Notes: generated from the sequence alone by a model not told the origin. A stretch of 45,426 bases of DNA from Acinetobacter zhairuonensis (GCF_022601715.1 NZ_JAKVIM010000028.1:1-45426); one strand, 5' to 3'. Positions 1-9,241 are shown, numbered from the stretch's first letter. A program made the numbers and translations.

Positions 1-8
1 AGCTAAAT

Positions 9-84
9 CCTTGTTAATCAACAAGTTTTTATCTGCATCACCGCCGATGGATGTGCATTCTACAGCATTTCTTATCCGTTACAA
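9..84 (-). promoter_or_regulatory. Promoter and leader of a gene beyond the left edge
   Basis: Read on the minus strand there is a -35 TTGTAA (79-84), a 16-nt spacer and a -10 TAGAAT (57-62). Downstream the leader carries a small palindrome CTTGTT-GATT-AACAAG (10-25) overlapping an AAGGA ribosome-binding-like stretch at about 8-12. The start codon would fall just outside the window, so the gene cannot be named. The rest of 85-268 is T-rich sequence in which I see no gene. Confidence 0.5.
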
Positions 85-268
85 CCCCTATTTTGGTTTA
101 TTTTGCACGTCTGTTGTTTTTTTCCACGAATTTGTGCAAAAAACTTGTTTTCCACTCATTTTTTAAGCGTTTTAATGCCTAAATTGCATATTTATTTTCA
201 TTTTTTCTCTTTTATATATGTTTTTATTTGCTCTCTATCACTTTCTTACTTGTTTAAGTTTTCTTCTA

Positions 269-302
269 CAAAAAAGCACAGCCTAGGGCTGTGCTTTTTT
301 GT
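269..302. terminator. Bidirectional intrinsic terminator
   Basis: Stem AAAAGCACAGCC / GGCTGTGCTTTT with a short TAG loop and T runs on both sides. It ends the ABC-F gene on the minus strand and could also stop rightward transcription. Confidence 0.85.
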
Positions 303-318
303 CTTCTCTATCAATGAA

Positions 319-2250
319 TCAAAATGAGCTTTCGAGTTCTTCCAATTCCATCATCAAACCCAGCATATCTTCTTCAGTTTGCTCTAACTTGGCTTTGAGT
401 TGATTTTGCTCATCCATCAATTTTAATAAATCTTGCTTACGTTCAGCGTCATATAAACTACTATCCCCCAGCAAGGTTTCGATTTCTTGCAAACGCGGCT
501 GTAACTTCTCCATTTGCGATTCGCATTTCTCAATATTCTTACGAATTGGACGACTGAGTTCACGTTGACGTGCTGCTTCTTTGCGTTGAGCTTCTTTATC
601 CAGTTTAGAAATAGTCGGTTTCACCTCGACTTGTGATTGAATTGGAGCAGTAGGTTGCTGACCATTTTTCATCATGTCGATACGCGCTTGACGTAACCAT
701 TCTGCATAAGCGGTCAGGTCACCATCAAAGTCACGACACGTACCTTGGTGTACCAACAACAGTTCGTCACAAACGCTGGCAATCAATTGACGTTCATGTG
801 ACACCAACACCACAGCACCTTCGAAATCTTGAAGTGCCATGGTCAGTGCATGGCGCATGTCCAAATCCAAATGGTTAGTCGGTTCATCTAGAATGAGTAC
901 ATTAGGGCGTTGCCAAACAATCAGTGCCAGCGCTAAACGGGCACGCTCTCCCCCAGAGAAGCTTTCACTCGGCGTATCCATCCGCTCACCACTAAAGCCA
1001 AAACTGCCTAGAAATGATCGTAAACTTGCTTCACTAATTTTCGGATCTGCAATACGTGCCAATTGCAACATTGGGCTAGCATTCCCATCCAAGGCATCCA
1101 TCTGATGCTGGGCAAAATAACCAATATTGAGTAATTCAGATGCTTTTCGTAGTCCTGCTAATAAAGGGAGATCACCCACTAAGGATTTAATCAGGGTAGA
1201 TTTACCTGCTCCATTCATCCCCAATAAACCAATTCGACTGGTCGGGGTAATTTGCAGGTTTACATTGGTCACAATCAGTTTGTCGCCATAACCGATATCT
1301 GCACTTTCCAATTCCAGTAAAGGTGAACTCATTTTCGATGGTTCGCGGAAACTAAACGTAAACGGCGTATCGACATGGGCAGCAGAAAGTTCCTGCATAC
1401 GTTCTAATTGTTTAATTCGACTTTGTGCTTGTTTGGCTTTGGTGGCTTGTGCTTTAAAGCGGTCGATATATTTTTGCAAATGAGCGCGGGTTTCTAATTG
1501 CTTTTCATAGGCTTGTTGCTGTTGTGCTAAACGTTCGCTACGGGTACGTTCAAAAGTCGAGTAATTCCCCGTATATAAAGTCAGTTCTTGATTTTCAATA
1601 TGTAAAATATGATCGGTGATGGCATCCAAGAAATCACGGTCATGCGAAATCAGCACTAAGGTGCCTTCATAGGCTTTTAACCAGTCTTCTAGCCACAAAA
1701 TTGCATCTAGGTCTAAATGGTTGGTCGGTTCATCCAGTAACAATAAATCTGAACGGCTCATGAGGGTACGTGCCAGATTTAGGCGCATACGCCATCCACC
1801 TGAGAAACTTGAAACATCGAGTTGAGATTGATGTTCAAAGAAACCTAAACCCGCCATGAGTTGTGATGCTTTGGCAGCAGCCGAATAGCCATGAATTTCA
1901 TCAAAGCGACCATATAAATGTGCCAGTTCATCATTGCTTAAGTTTTCTGGATGATCCAGTTTGTTCTGAATCTCCCAATATTCTTCATCGCCCGATAGAA
2001 CAAAATCAATCGCTTTCATATCTAAGGCTTTGATTTCTTGAGCCATATGTGCGACTGTCCAGACTGCTGGACGGGTCAAACTGCCTTCATCTGCACCTAA
2101 TTCACCTAAAAAGGCTGCGAACAAGGTCGATTTACCTGCACCGTTTACCCCTGTTAGACCAATTTTCCAGCCTGGATGCAATTGCATAGAGGCTTTTTGG
2201 AACAAAACTCGTCCCCCACGGCGTATAGAAAGTTGATCTAACTGAATCAT
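319..2250 (-). CDS. ABC-F family ATPase (YheS/Uup-like)
   Basis: A soluble protein of 643 residues with two ABC ATPase domains and no membrane segments, the ABC-F architecture of ribosome-associated translation factors. Walker A motifs GVNGAGKST (about residue 34) and GMNGAGKST (about 340), signature motifs SFSGGWRMRL and SFSGGERARL, and two LLLDEPTNHLD/LILDEPTNHLD Walker B segments are all intact. A charged linker separates the domains and the C-terminus is a predicted coiled coil (about 560-643), as in YheS and Uup. I chose the ATG at 2250, giving MIQLDQLSIRRG, because it aligns with the N-terminus of YheS; a GTG at 2265 would add five residues. It likely acts on the ribosomal E site (family knowledge). 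YheS versus Uup subfamily is not settled, though the length and N-terminus favour YheS. Confidence 0.9.
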   Translation of the reverse strand: MIQLDQLSIRRGGRVLFQKASMQLHPGWKIGLTGVNGAGKSTLFAAFLGELGADEGSLTRPAVWTVAHMAQEIKALDMKAIDFVLSGDEEYWEIQNKLDHPENLSNDELAHLYGRFDEIHGYSAAAKASQLMAGLGFFEHQSQLDVSSFSGGWRMRLNLARTLMSRSDLLLLDEPTNHLDLDAILWLEDWLKAYEGTLVLISHDRDFLDAITDHILHIENQELTLYTGNYSTFERTRSERLAQQQQAYEKQLETRAHLQKYIDRFKAQATKAKQAQSRIKQLERMQELSAAHVDTPFTFSFREPSKMSSPLLELESADIGYGDKLIVTNVNLQITPTSRIGLLGMNGAGKSTLIKSLVGDLPLLAGLRKASELLNIGYFAQHQMDALDGNASPMLQLARIADPKISEASLRSFLGSFGFSGERMDTPSESFSGGERARLALALIVWQRPNVLILDEPTNHLDLDMRHALTMALQDFEGAVVLVSHERQLIASVCDELLLVHQGTCRDFDGDLTAYAEWLRQARIDMMKNGQQPTAPIQSQVEVKPTISKLDKEAQRKEAARQRELSRPIRKNIEKCESQMEKLQPRLQEIETLLGDSSLYDAERKQDLLKLMDEQNQLKAKLEQTEEDMLGLMMELEELESSF

Positions 2251-2348
2251 TACAAAGACTGGCACATAAAAAGTTAGCGCTATTCTAAAGGAAGTCGCTC
2301 AGAAAACAAAAAGTACAAAAGCAAACCGACCTAAATGTTACTGATCGG

Positions 2349-2370
2349 AAATAGAGTAAAAACTCTATTT
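2349..2370. promoter_or_regulatory. Perfect palindrome upstream of first AdeT-like gene
   Basis: Arms AAATAGAGT (2349-2357) and ACTCTATTT (2362-2370) around an AAAA spacer. A near copy sits in front of the second paralogue at 3560-3581, and in both cases a conserved AAAAC-TGCTTA block follows about 12-16 nt later, probably an extended -10. This is probably an operator or activator site. Confidence 0.55.
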
Positions 2371-2433
2371 CATCCAAATAAAACATGCTTATATAAATTT
2401 GTTCCTGAAAAATCAAAAGAATGAGGTGGAATC

Positions 2434-3441
2434 GTGAAGCAAGCCGTTTTGATCTTATCGACAGCAACGCTCTTTAATTTATCCAATGTAGCTCACGCCA
2501 ATAGCAATGTATGTGTATTCGATTTACTGGGCAAATCAGGGGAATCGTATAAATTTCTGGAAGAATGGGCATTAGCCAGTCAAAGCTGGGGCGCCCATAT
2601 CGATCTGACGGCTTATAAAGATGAAGCTCAATTAGACCAAGACTTTAAAGCTGGGGTTTGCGATGGGTTCTATATGACCTCTATGCGGGCTCGCAATTAT
2701 AATAAATTCGCAGGTTCAATCGATGCCTTAGGCGGCGTACCCAATAACGCGATTGCGCAAAAAGCCATTATCTATGTCTTGGACAAGAGAAATCAAAAAC
2801 GCTTGATTACCAAATCAGGAAAAGACACCTATGAAGTTGCGGGCATTGGTCAGATTGGTCCCGCTTATTTATTTGTGCGCGATAAATCAGTGAATAGTGT
2901 TGACAAACTGAATGGTAAAAAAATTGCGGTGATGGAATTCGATCAAGCCCAAAAAATTATGGTGAAACGGGTCAATGCAGTACCCGTAATGTCTGAAATT
3001 TCCAATTTTGTGAAAAAGTTTAATCAGAGCGAAGTCGATGTTGTCCCTGCCCCAGCCTATGCATTTAAACCACTGGAAATCCATAAAGGATTGGGCAGTA
3101 ACGGCGCGATGATCAACTTCCCCGTGCTGAATGTCACCGCAGATCTGATTCTACGCCCAGAAAAATTTCCAGATGGCTTTGCTGCTCAATCGCGACAATG
3201 GTTTGTCCGCCAATTGCCTAAAAGTTTTGCCATGGTGCAACGTGTAGAAGCCACGATTCCCGCGAAATACCGAATGGAACTGGACAAGGAGGATAAAGAA
3301 AAATACCAAAAGCTATTACGTGATGCGCGCATGGATCTGACTCAGCAAGGTATTTATGACCCGACCATGATGACCGTCCTCAAAAAAGCCCGCTGTACTG
3401 TGGAACGTACCAATTTTGAATGCTCACTGGGTGGTGAATAA
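2434..3441 (+). CDS. AdeT1/2-like secreted solute-binding protein, copy 1
   Basis: 335 residues with a GTG start preceded by GAGGTGG (2423-2429). The signal peptide ends near AHA (about residue 22) and there is no other membrane segment. It is the first of three tandem paralogues sharing VCVFDLLGKSGESY, a central GSxDALGGVPxNAIAQKA block, FDQAQKIMVKRV and a C-terminal FECS. Four cysteines are conserved in all three copies (VCVF, VCDG, RCTV, FECS), suggesting two disulfides in the periplasm. Proteins of this family were named AdeT, an RND-type aminoglycoside efflux pump, but the sequence looks like a periplasmic binding protein. No permease partner is in the window, so the ligand is unknown. 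Confidence 0.8.
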   Translation: MKQAVLILSTATLFNLSNVAHANSNVCVFDLLGKSGESYKFLEEWALASQSWGAHIDLTAYKDEAQLDQDFKAGVCDGFYMTSMRARNYNKFAGSIDALGGVPNNAIAQKAIIYVLDKRNQKRLITKSGKDTYEVAGIGQIGPAYLFVRDKSVNSVDKLNGKKIAVMEFDQAQKIMVKRVNAVPVMSEISNFVKKFNQSEVDVVPAPAYAFKPLEIHKGLGSNGAMINFPVLNVTADLILRPEKFPDGFAAQSRQWFVRQLPKSFAMVQRVEATIPAKYRMELDKEDKEKYQKLLRDARMDLTQQGIYDPTMMTVLKKARCTVERTNFECSLGGE

Positions 3442-3559
3442 TTTTTTGATCGTTTTGAGCAGTAAGCGCATCATTCAATTGACTGATTTTCATGAGAACA
3501 CTTCTTTGGATTGGACAAATTGACAGCAATTTTACTCAGCGTGTCATTTTTTTATTTAA

Positions 3560-3581
3560 AAATGGAGTAAATACTCTATTT
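3560..3581. promoter_or_regulatory. Near-palindrome upstream of second AdeT-like gene
   Basis: Arms AAATGGAGT and ACTCTATTT around AAAT, one mismatch from the palindrome at 2349-2370. It lies 79 nt before the chosen start, a position similar to that in the first paralogue. Confidence 0.5.
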
Positions 3582-3659
3582 ATACATGTAAAACTTGCTT
3601 AATATTGTCTGCGTGTAAGGACACTAAGAACAAGAATCAATCTGAAAAGGATGAACACA

Positions 3660-4670
3660 ATGAAAAAAGTCATGTTAGGTTTCGCTGCAGTTACTGCGAT
3701 GGGTCTGTCGACGACCACGCAAGCCGCACAGGTAGATGTCTGTGTGTTTGATTTGCTTGGAAAATCTGGTGAGTCTTATCAAATGGCGCAAGAATGGGCT
3801 TTGGCGGCAAAAAGCTGGGGCGCAGAAGTTAATCTGATTCCACGTCAAGATGAAGCTGTTGCAGACAACGACTTTAAAGCAGGTAAATGTGACGGCGTAT
3901 TTATGACTGCCATGCGTGCCCGTCAATACAATAAATTTGCAGGTTCGATTGATGCCTTAGGTGGTGTACCTAGTAATGCCATTGCACAAAAAGCCATTAG
4001 CTTTGCTCTAGACCAGCGTAATGCCAGCAAAATGGTCACGACTCTGGGTGGGAAGAAATATGAAGTTGCAGGCATTGCCCCTCTCGGTTCTGCCTTTATT
4101 TTTGTTCGTGATAAAAACATCAATTCCATTGAAAAAGCCGCAGGCAAAAAATTTGCTGTATTAGGGTATGACCAAGCGCAGAAAATTATGGTGCAACGTG
4201 TCGGTGCACAGGCAGTCATTTCAGATGTCTCGAATTTTGTGGCGAAATTCAATAATGGTCAGGTGGATATGGTCGGTGCTCCAGCGTATGCCTATAAACC
4301 CTTAGAAATTTACAAAGGTTTGGGTAACAGTGGTGCGATGTTCAACTTCCCTGTACTGCAAGTGACTGCAGACTTTATTATTCGCCCAGAACAGTTCCCA
4401 GCAGGCTTTGGACAAAAATCCCGTGATTGGTTTGTGAAAAACCTGCCAAAAAGCTTCTCGATGATTAACCGACTTGAAGCCGCAATTCCTGCAAAATACC
4501 GTATGAATCTGAGTGCTGAAGATAAAACCAAATATCAAAAGATGTTACGTGATGGTCGTATCGATCTCACCAAACAAGGCATTTATGATGCCAGCATGAT
4601 GAGTGTTTTGAAAAAGGCTCGTTGTTCTGTCGATAAAGCCAATTTCGAATGTTCAATGGCTGGTGAATAA
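3660..4670 (+). CDS. AdeT1/2-like secreted solute-binding protein, copy 2
   Basis: 336 residues. I use the ATG at 3660 because AAAAGG at 3645-3650 is correctly spaced for it; the ATG at 3651 abuts that site. The signal peptide MKKVMLGFAAVTAMGLSTTT runs to a cleavage near TQA/AQ. It is closely similar to copy 1 throughout, including the QVDVCVFDLLGKSGESYQ opening and the CSVDKANFECSMAGE end, with four conserved cysteines. It is followed directly by its own terminator, so it is expressed separately from copy 3. The family is known from Acinetobacter and the efflux label is doubtful because there is no transmembrane region. Confidence 0.8.
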   Translation: MKKVMLGFAAVTAMGLSTTTQAAQVDVCVFDLLGKSGESYQMAQEWALAAKSWGAEVNLIPRQDEAVADNDFKAGKCDGVFMTAMRARQYNKFAGSIDALGGVPSNAIAQKAISFALDQRNASKMVTTLGGKKYEVAGIAPLGSAFIFVRDKNINSIEKAAGKKFAVLGYDQAQKIMVQRVGAQAVISDVSNFVAKFNNGQVDMVGAPAYAYKPLEIYKGLGNSGAMFNFPVLQVTADFIIRPEQFPAGFGQKSRDWFVKNLPKSFSMINRLEAAIPAKYRMNLSAEDKTKYQKMLRDGRIDLTKQGIYDASMMSVLKKARCSVDKANFECSMAGE

Positions 4671-4687
4671 GCCTAAAATCAATCATT

Positions 4688-4714
4688 AAAGCCTAGATTC
4701 TTCTAGGCTTTTTT
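4688..4714 (+). terminator. Intrinsic terminator after AdeT-like copy 2
   Basis: Stem AAAGCCTAGA / TCTAGGCTTT with a TTCT loop and a T run. Confidence 0.85.
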
Positions 4715-4856
4715 CTGTTCACCTTTTGTCTCCAATGCCAATGAAGATCCTGCAAAACAGGCTAAGCTTGAGCACAGGTAACATGATTGTTTTACCGCGA
4801 CATGATGAAGAAACTCATCACAACACTATAAAAAGAATGGAATAAGGACAATTCAC

Positions 4857-5867
4857 ATGATGACAGCATCATCCAAGCAACTTTTGATCGGACTCGGACT
4901 CTGTGCTGCAACCAGCCTTGTACAAGCCAAACAAGTGGTCTGCGTATTCGACTTGGTCGGGAAAAGTGGCGATGTATATGCCCTCATGAAAGACTATCAA
5001 TTGGCTGCCAAAAACTGGGGAGCCGATATTGAACTACGAGTGGCTCAAAATGAAGCGGTGATTGCGGAAGATTTTAAAGCAGGCAAATGTGATGGCATCA
5101 GCGTTACAGGTATGCGAGGACGCCAATTTAATGATTTTACAGGTTCACTGGATGCGATTGGGGCAATTCCCAATCTCAAACTGGCGGTCAAAGTCATGCA
5201 AGGTTTAGCCAATCCGACCTTCAGTAAATATATGGTGAAAGGTCAATATGAAATTGCAGGTGTCATTCCTGTTGGCGATGCCTATTTAATGGTGAATGAC
5301 CGTAATATTAATAGCGTGGCAAAAGCCGCTGGGAAAAAGATTGCGGTACTGGATTATGACCAAGCACAAAAAATCATGGTGCAGCAAGTCGGTGCTCAGG
5401 CAGTCAGTTCAGATGTCACCAATTTCGGCAGTAAGTTTAACAATGGTCAGGTCGATATTATTGGCGCTCCTGCGGCTGCCTTTAAACCGCTCGAACTGCA
5501 TAAAGGTTTAGGCAGCAAGGGCGCAATTGTGAACTATCCGATCTTACAGGTCACAGGCAATATCATTATTCGTCCCGAACGCTTTCCCAAAGGCTATGGT
5601 CAACAATCGCGTGAATGGGTAAAAGCACAATTGCCACGTGCCTTTGATATTTTAGGCAAGATGAAAGCCGATATTCCAACAAAGTACTGGATGGACGTTC
5701 CTGCTACCGACAAACCTGGCTATCAAAAAATGATGCGTGAAGCACGGATTAATTTGACCCAGCAAGGCGTGTACGACAAGCGCATGATGAAACTGCTGTG
5801 GCAATTTCGCTGTAAAGAAGATGCCAAAAATTTTGAATGTGGTCTGCAAGATGAAAACTACAAATAA
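4857..5867 (+). CDS. AdeT1/2-like secreted solute-binding protein, copy 3
   Basis: 336 residues, ATG with AAGGA at 4844-4848. The signal peptide ends near VQA (about residue 24). It is the most diverged of the three tandem paralogues: VCVFDLVGKSGDVY replaces VCVFDLLGKSGESY and the central DALGG block has become DAIGAIPN. DYDQAQKIMVQQVGAQAV, GQVDIIGAPA and the four conserved cysteines remain. The palindrome found upstream of copies 1 and 2 is absent; instead there is TGATGA-N6-TCATCA (4803-4820) and a possible -10 TATAAA near 4828. Different regulation or ligand is inferred. Confidence 0.78.
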   Translation: MMTASSKQLLIGLGLCAATSLVQAKQVVCVFDLVGKSGDVYALMKDYQLAAKNWGADIELRVAQNEAVIAEDFKAGKCDGISVTGMRGRQFNDFTGSLDAIGAIPNLKLAVKVMQGLANPTFSKYMVKGQYEIAGVIPVGDAYLMVNDRNINSVAKAAGKKIAVLDYDQAQKIMVQQVGAQAVSSDVTNFGSKFNNGQVDIIGAPAAAFKPLELHKGLGSKGAIVNYPILQVTGNIIIRPERFPKGYGQQSREWVKAQLPRAFDILGKMKADIPTKYWMDVPATDKPGYQKMMREARINLTQQGVYDKRMMKLLWQFRCKEDAKNFECGLQDENYK

Positions 5868-5909
5868 TCTTGATAAAATTACTCTGATTTGACTTTTAAT
5901 CTTCGAATA

Positions 5910-5948
5910 TTGACCATATATTGAGTATGCTATACTAGACATATGGTC
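5910..5948 (+). promoter_or_regulatory. erpA promoter inside an inverted repeat
   Basis: -35 TTGACC (5910-5915), 15-nt spacer and extended -10 TGC-TATACT (5928-5936). The promoter is bracketed by GACCATAT (5912-5919) and ATATGGTC (5941-5948), with a second short repeat AGTAT-GCT-ATACT inside. A repressor such as IscR is possible, but the match to an IscR site is not clear. Confidence 0.5.
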
Positions 5949-5993
5949 TTTTCATTTTTTAAAAGACCCAAGAACCGAACTGAGGAATCTATC

Positions 5994-6329
5994 ATGACTG
6001 CTCCAGCGCTTGAGTTGACCGACAATGCAGCAAATAAAGTACGCCAATTGCGCGATAGTGAAGGCAACCAAGATCTAATGTTACGTGTTTATGTAACGGG
6101 TGGGGGCTGTTCAGGCTTTTCTTATGGCTTTAACTTTGCCGACAATATGAATGAAGATGATGCTGAGTTCATTAATGGCGATGTAAAAATGCTGGTTGAC
6201 TCACTGAGCTATCAATATCTCGTCGGTTCAGTGGTCGATTATGTGGAAGGTCTAGAAGGTTCTCGTTTTATTGTACAAAATCCGAATGCCACCACGACGT
6301 GTGGCTGTGGATCGTCTTTCTCGATTTAA
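5994..6329 (+). CDS. erpA: Iron-sulfur cluster insertion protein ErpA
   Basis: A-type Fe-S carrier of 111 residues that delivers clusters to target enzymes. The ATG at 5994 has TGAGGA at 5981-5986 and gives [16 protein letters not shown], the usual ErpA start; the upstream in-frame ATG at 5943 lies within the promoter repeat. The three cluster-ligand cysteines are present in GGGCSGF (about residue 40) and the C-terminal [11 protein letters not shown]. The gene stands alone, with a terminator directly after it. Confidence 0.95.
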   Translation: MTAPALELTDNAANKVRQLRDSEGNQDLMLRVYVTGGGCSGFSYGFNFADNMNEDDAEFINGDVKMLVDSLSYQYLVGSVVDYVEGLEGSRFIVQNPNATTTCGCGSSFSI

Positions 6330-6344
6330 GCCGATCACAGAGAT

Positions 6345-6373
6345 AAAAAACCTCCTGAATTGGAGGTTTTTTT
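6345..6373 (+). terminator. Intrinsic terminator after erpA
   Basis: Stem AAAAAACCTCC / GGAGGTTTTTT. With A and T runs on both sides it can also serve anmK, which ends at 6382 on the other strand. Confidence 0.85.
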
Positions 6374-6381
6374 ATACATGT

Positions 6382-7512
6382 CTAGACTGCCGTGATGCTG
6401 CCTAAAATCCGATAGCCGTCCGCGCCTGTCACCGCAGGTAAATTACCACTCAAATGCTCGACAAAACGCATGGCTAACCATGCAAAAGCCGTCGCTTCAA
6501 CCCACGTCGGACTTAAGCCCAAATCTGCAGTACTTTGTACGGTCCATTGATGCTTACGTAAACGCCAACGTAATTGCTCTAACAGTTGCGAATTATAGGC
6601 CCCACCACCACACACGTAGACTTCACCCGTATCCATCCCAGAACGATAGATGGCTTTTTTAATTGCACGTGTGGTTAGTTTTAATAGTGTGGCTTGGACA
6701 TTTTCAGGAATGTCTTCCAATTCATCATAAGCCAGCTCGTCATTACGCCAGTCCATGATCTGATCATCCAGCCAATCCAGATTAAAATCTTCACGTCCCG
6801 TACTTTTAGGCGGCTCCTTGGCAAAAAAGTCATGGGCTTGTAAGCGCTCTAACAAACTGCGAATTGGCTGACCATAAGCGGCCCAGTTGCCATTTTCATC
6901 GTAAGGCTGCCCCGTATAACGATGACACCATGCATCCATCAGAATATTGGCGGGTCCTGTATCAAAACCTGATACTTTTTCAAGTGCACCCGCTGGTAAA
7001 AGACTGACATTGGCGATGCCACCCAAGTTCAGAATCACACGGTGAATGCTTTCATGCTGGAATAAGGCTTGATGAAAAGCGGGTACCAACGGAGCCCCCT
7101 GCCCACCTGCTGCCATATCACGACGGCGAAAATCGGACACCACTGGAATGTTGGTGATTTCAGTAATGATATTTGGATCGCCAATCTGTAAGGTAAACCC
7201 ATGCTCTGGACGATGGCGAATGGTTTGCCCATGCGAACCAATGGCTTTAATTTGGCTACGATCTAGTTGATGCTGTTCAATCAGCGTATTGATGCCTTCC
7301 CCTATCATTTTCGCCAATGCCACATCGGCTTTGCCCATACGATCAATTTCGTTGTCATCTGGCAAAGTCAGCGCCATCAGTTCATCACGTAAATCTGGGT
7401 CAAAAGCTAAGGTGAGCGTGGCATGCAACTGCAATGGATCGAATGAAGCGGCCACAATATCTACCCCATCCATGCTGGTGCCGGTCATTACTCCAATATA
7501 GATTGCTGTCAT
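6382..7512 (-). CDS. anmK: Anhydro-N-acetylmuramic acid kinase
   Basis: 376 residues. It phosphorylates and opens 1,6-anhydro-MurNAc to MurNAc-6-phosphate in peptidoglycan recycling, in the cytoplasm. The N-terminal MTAIYIGVMTGTSMDGVD is the ATP-binding signature of the family; GSHGQTIRHRP, NLGGIANVS and a C-terminal CGGGAYN motif are also present. I take the ATG at 7512 because it places the GTSMDG motif where the family has it; the frame is open back to 7563, but the extension overlaps the upstream region of tyrS. It is divergent from tyrS, with an 81-nt gap. Confidence 0.95.
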   Translation of the reverse strand: MTAIYIGVMTGTSMDGVDIVAASFDPLQLHATLTLAFDPDLRDELMALTLPDDNEIDRMGKADVALAKMIGEGINTLIEQHQLDRSQIKAIGSHGQTIRHRPEHGFTLQIGDPNIITEITNIPVVSDFRRRDMAAGGQGAPLVPAFHQALFQHESIHRVILNLGGIANVSLLPAGALEKVSGFDTGPANILMDAWCHRYTGQPYDENGNWAAYGQPIRSLLERLQAHDFFAKEPPKSTGREDFNLDWLDDQIMDWRNDELAYDELEDIPENVQATLLKLTTRAIKKAIYRSGMDTGEVYVCGGGAYNSQLLEQLRWRLRKHQWTVQSTADLGLSPTWVEATAFAWLAMRFVEHLSGNLPAVTGADGYRILGSITAV

Positions 7513-7593
7513 GATTATTCTAAAGCCTGCAATGTGCTGAAAAAGTGTTAGTATATCGCACAAATTGAATAACTGATGTGTTTGGGTTTTGTG

Positions 7594-8808
7594 ATGTCAA
7601 ATTTCCTGCCAGCTGAAGAACAGCTTGCCCTCATTCAACGAGGCACTCATGAAATTATCTCGGAAGAGGATCTGTTAAAGAAACTCAAAGAGAATCGTCC
7701 TCTAAAAATTAAAGCGGGCTTCGACCCGACTGCACCTGACTTGCACTTGGGTCATACGGTGCTGATCAACAAATTAAAAACCTTCCAAGACCTCGGTCAT
7801 GAAGTGTTTTTCTTGATTGGTGACTACACCGCCATGATTGGTGACCCGACGGGTAAAAGCGCGACTCGCCCACCGTTGTCACGTGAACAAGTCTTAGAAA
7901 ATGCCAAAACCTATCAAGAGCAAGTGTTTAAAATTCTTGATCCGAACAAAACCAAAGTGGTGTTTAACTCGGAATGGTTTGCGACCAAGACTGCGGCTGA
8001 TTTAATTCAGCTAGCTTCACAGCAAACCGTTGCACGTATGTTGGAACGTGATGACTTCACCAAGCGTTATAACAACCAACAACCGATTGCGATTCACGAG
8101 TTCTTGTATCCCTTGGTACAAGGTTATGACTCTGTTGCCTTGCATGCCGATGTAGAACTCGGTGGTACGGATCAAACCTTTAACTTATTGATGGGTCGTA
8201 CCTTACAAGGTCGCTATGATCAAGAAGCGCAAGTGTGTATTACTGTGCCAATTCTTGAAGGCTTAGACGGCGTCAATAAAATGTCTAAATCTTTAGGCAA
8301 CTACATTGGTGTATTTGATACACCAGGGGCGATGTATCAAAAAGTCCTTTCTATGCCAGATGCTTTGATTGAACGCTATTTTGATCTACTCAGCTTCAAA
8401 TCGGTTGAAGAAATCAAAGTATTGCTAAAAGAAATTGAAGAAGGACGTAACCCTCAAGAAGTGAAGAAGATTCTTGCACTTGAATTGGTGGAACGTTTCC
8501 ATGGTGCTGAAGCGGCTGCAAACGCCCACAAAGGTGCAGGCAACATCATTACCGAAGGTGAACTACCAGAAGGTACACCTGAAGTGACTATTTCACGTGC
8601 CGAGTTTGGTGGCGAAATGTTTATTGCTTCGATTGTACGTGCTGCGGGTTTAACAAAAAATGCTGCTGCAGCAAAAGATGCTGTTTCACGTGGAGCCGTT
8701 AAAGTTGACTGGAATGTGGTTGATGCCAGCTTCTCTGTGAACGAAAACATCACCCTGATCGTTCAAGCAGGTAAAAAAGCGATTGCGAAAGTGACGTTTA
8801 CTGACTAA
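7594..8808 (+). CDS. tyrS: Tyrosyl-tRNA synthetase
   Basis: Class I aminoacyl-tRNA synthetase of 404 residues that charges tRNA-Tyr. The HIGH motif appears as HLGH (about residues 51-54) and KMSKS at about 229-233; an S4-like RNA-binding domain occupies the C-terminal 65 residues ([14 protein letters not shown]). The start at 7594 gives [10 protein letters not shown], expected for the family; six further residues are open upstream. No clear Shine-Dalgarno sequence is seen. The long insertion-free form belongs to the TyrZ-like bacterial group. Confidence 0.96.
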   Translation: MSNFLPAEEQLALIQRGTHEIISEEDLLKKLKENRPLKIKAGFDPTAPDLHLGHTVLINKLKTFQDLGHEVFFLIGDYTAMIGDPTGKSATRPPLSREQVLENAKTYQEQVFKILDPNKTKVVFNSEWFATKTAADLIQLASQQTVARMLERDDFTKRYNNQQPIAIHEFLYPLVQGYDSVALHADVELGGTDQTFNLLMGRTLQGRYDQEAQVCITVPILEGLDGVNKMSKSLGNYIGVFDTPGAMYQKVLSMPDALIERYFDLLSFKSVEEIKVLLKEIEEGRNPQEVKKILALELVERFHGAEAAANAHKGAGNIITEGELPEGTPEVTISRAEFGGEMFIASIVRAAGLTKNAAAAKDAVSRGAVKVDWNVVDASFSVNENITLIVQAGKKAIAKVTFTD

Positions 8809-8821
8809 CCCACGCAAAGCT

Positions 8822-8850
8822 AAAAAGCAGGTCACTCGACCTGCTTTTTT
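8822..8850. terminator. Bidirectional terminator after tyrS
   Basis: Stem AAAAAGCAGGTC / GACCTGCTTTTTT with an ACTC loop, between convergent tyrS and the small gene at 8867. Confidence 0.88.
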
Positions 8851-8866
8851 ATGTCTAAAAATCAAC

Positions 8867-9241
8867 TCAGTCGAATAGGCCCACCAGTTTCTTTTTACAA
8901 AAGCGTAATTCTACAATTTGCCATGCATCAGATTGGAAATGCCACGTTTCCTGAATAACCTGTTCAGGCTGTGCCAAATGCAACAGAATTCGGCATTCTG
9001 TTTGGGCCGGATTAAACTCAAACATTTCGGTCTGAATCTCTAAATGACGCGGCTTCCACACCCCATTTTGCACTGCATGCTGAATACTGGCATAACGGCT
9101 TAAATTACTTTCCACCTTTCCCTGAGCTTCATACACCACTTTAAACTCAGGATGCTCATATTGCATCAACTCTTGTATCTGCCCCGTATAAAAGGCATTC
9201 AGCCAATGATCACGCTGCTGCTCCAAACTTAAATCCATCAT
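8867..9241 (-). CDS. Small NTF2-like hypothetical protein
   Basis: 124 residues, no signal peptide or membrane segment. Length, an N-terminal helical part (SLEQQRDHWLNAFYTGQ), a central YEHPEFKVVYEAQGK segment and alternating strands (CRILLHLAQ, ETWHFQSDAWQIVELRF) resemble SnoaL/DUF4440 NTF2-like folds. This is a fold impression only; no catalytic residue can be named. It sits downstream of gyrB on the same strand, separated by the gyrB terminator. Confidence 0.7.
   Translation of the reverse strand: MMDLSLEQQRDHWLNAFYTGQIQELMQYEHPEFKVVYEAQGKVESNLSRYASIQHAVQNGVWKPRHLEIQTEMFEFNPAQTECRILLHLAQPEQVIQETWHFQSDAWQIVELRFCKKKLVGLFD

Noticed and set aside
2434..5867. Calling these genes RND aminoglycoside efflux pumps
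   Set aside because: The proteins have no membrane helices beyond the signal peptide, so a pump function is not supported by the sequence.
8682..8697. TGTTTCACGTGGAGCC, a fifth parS-like sequence inside tyrS
   Set aside because: Right half has at least two mismatches and it lies on conserved coding sequence, so chance is likely.
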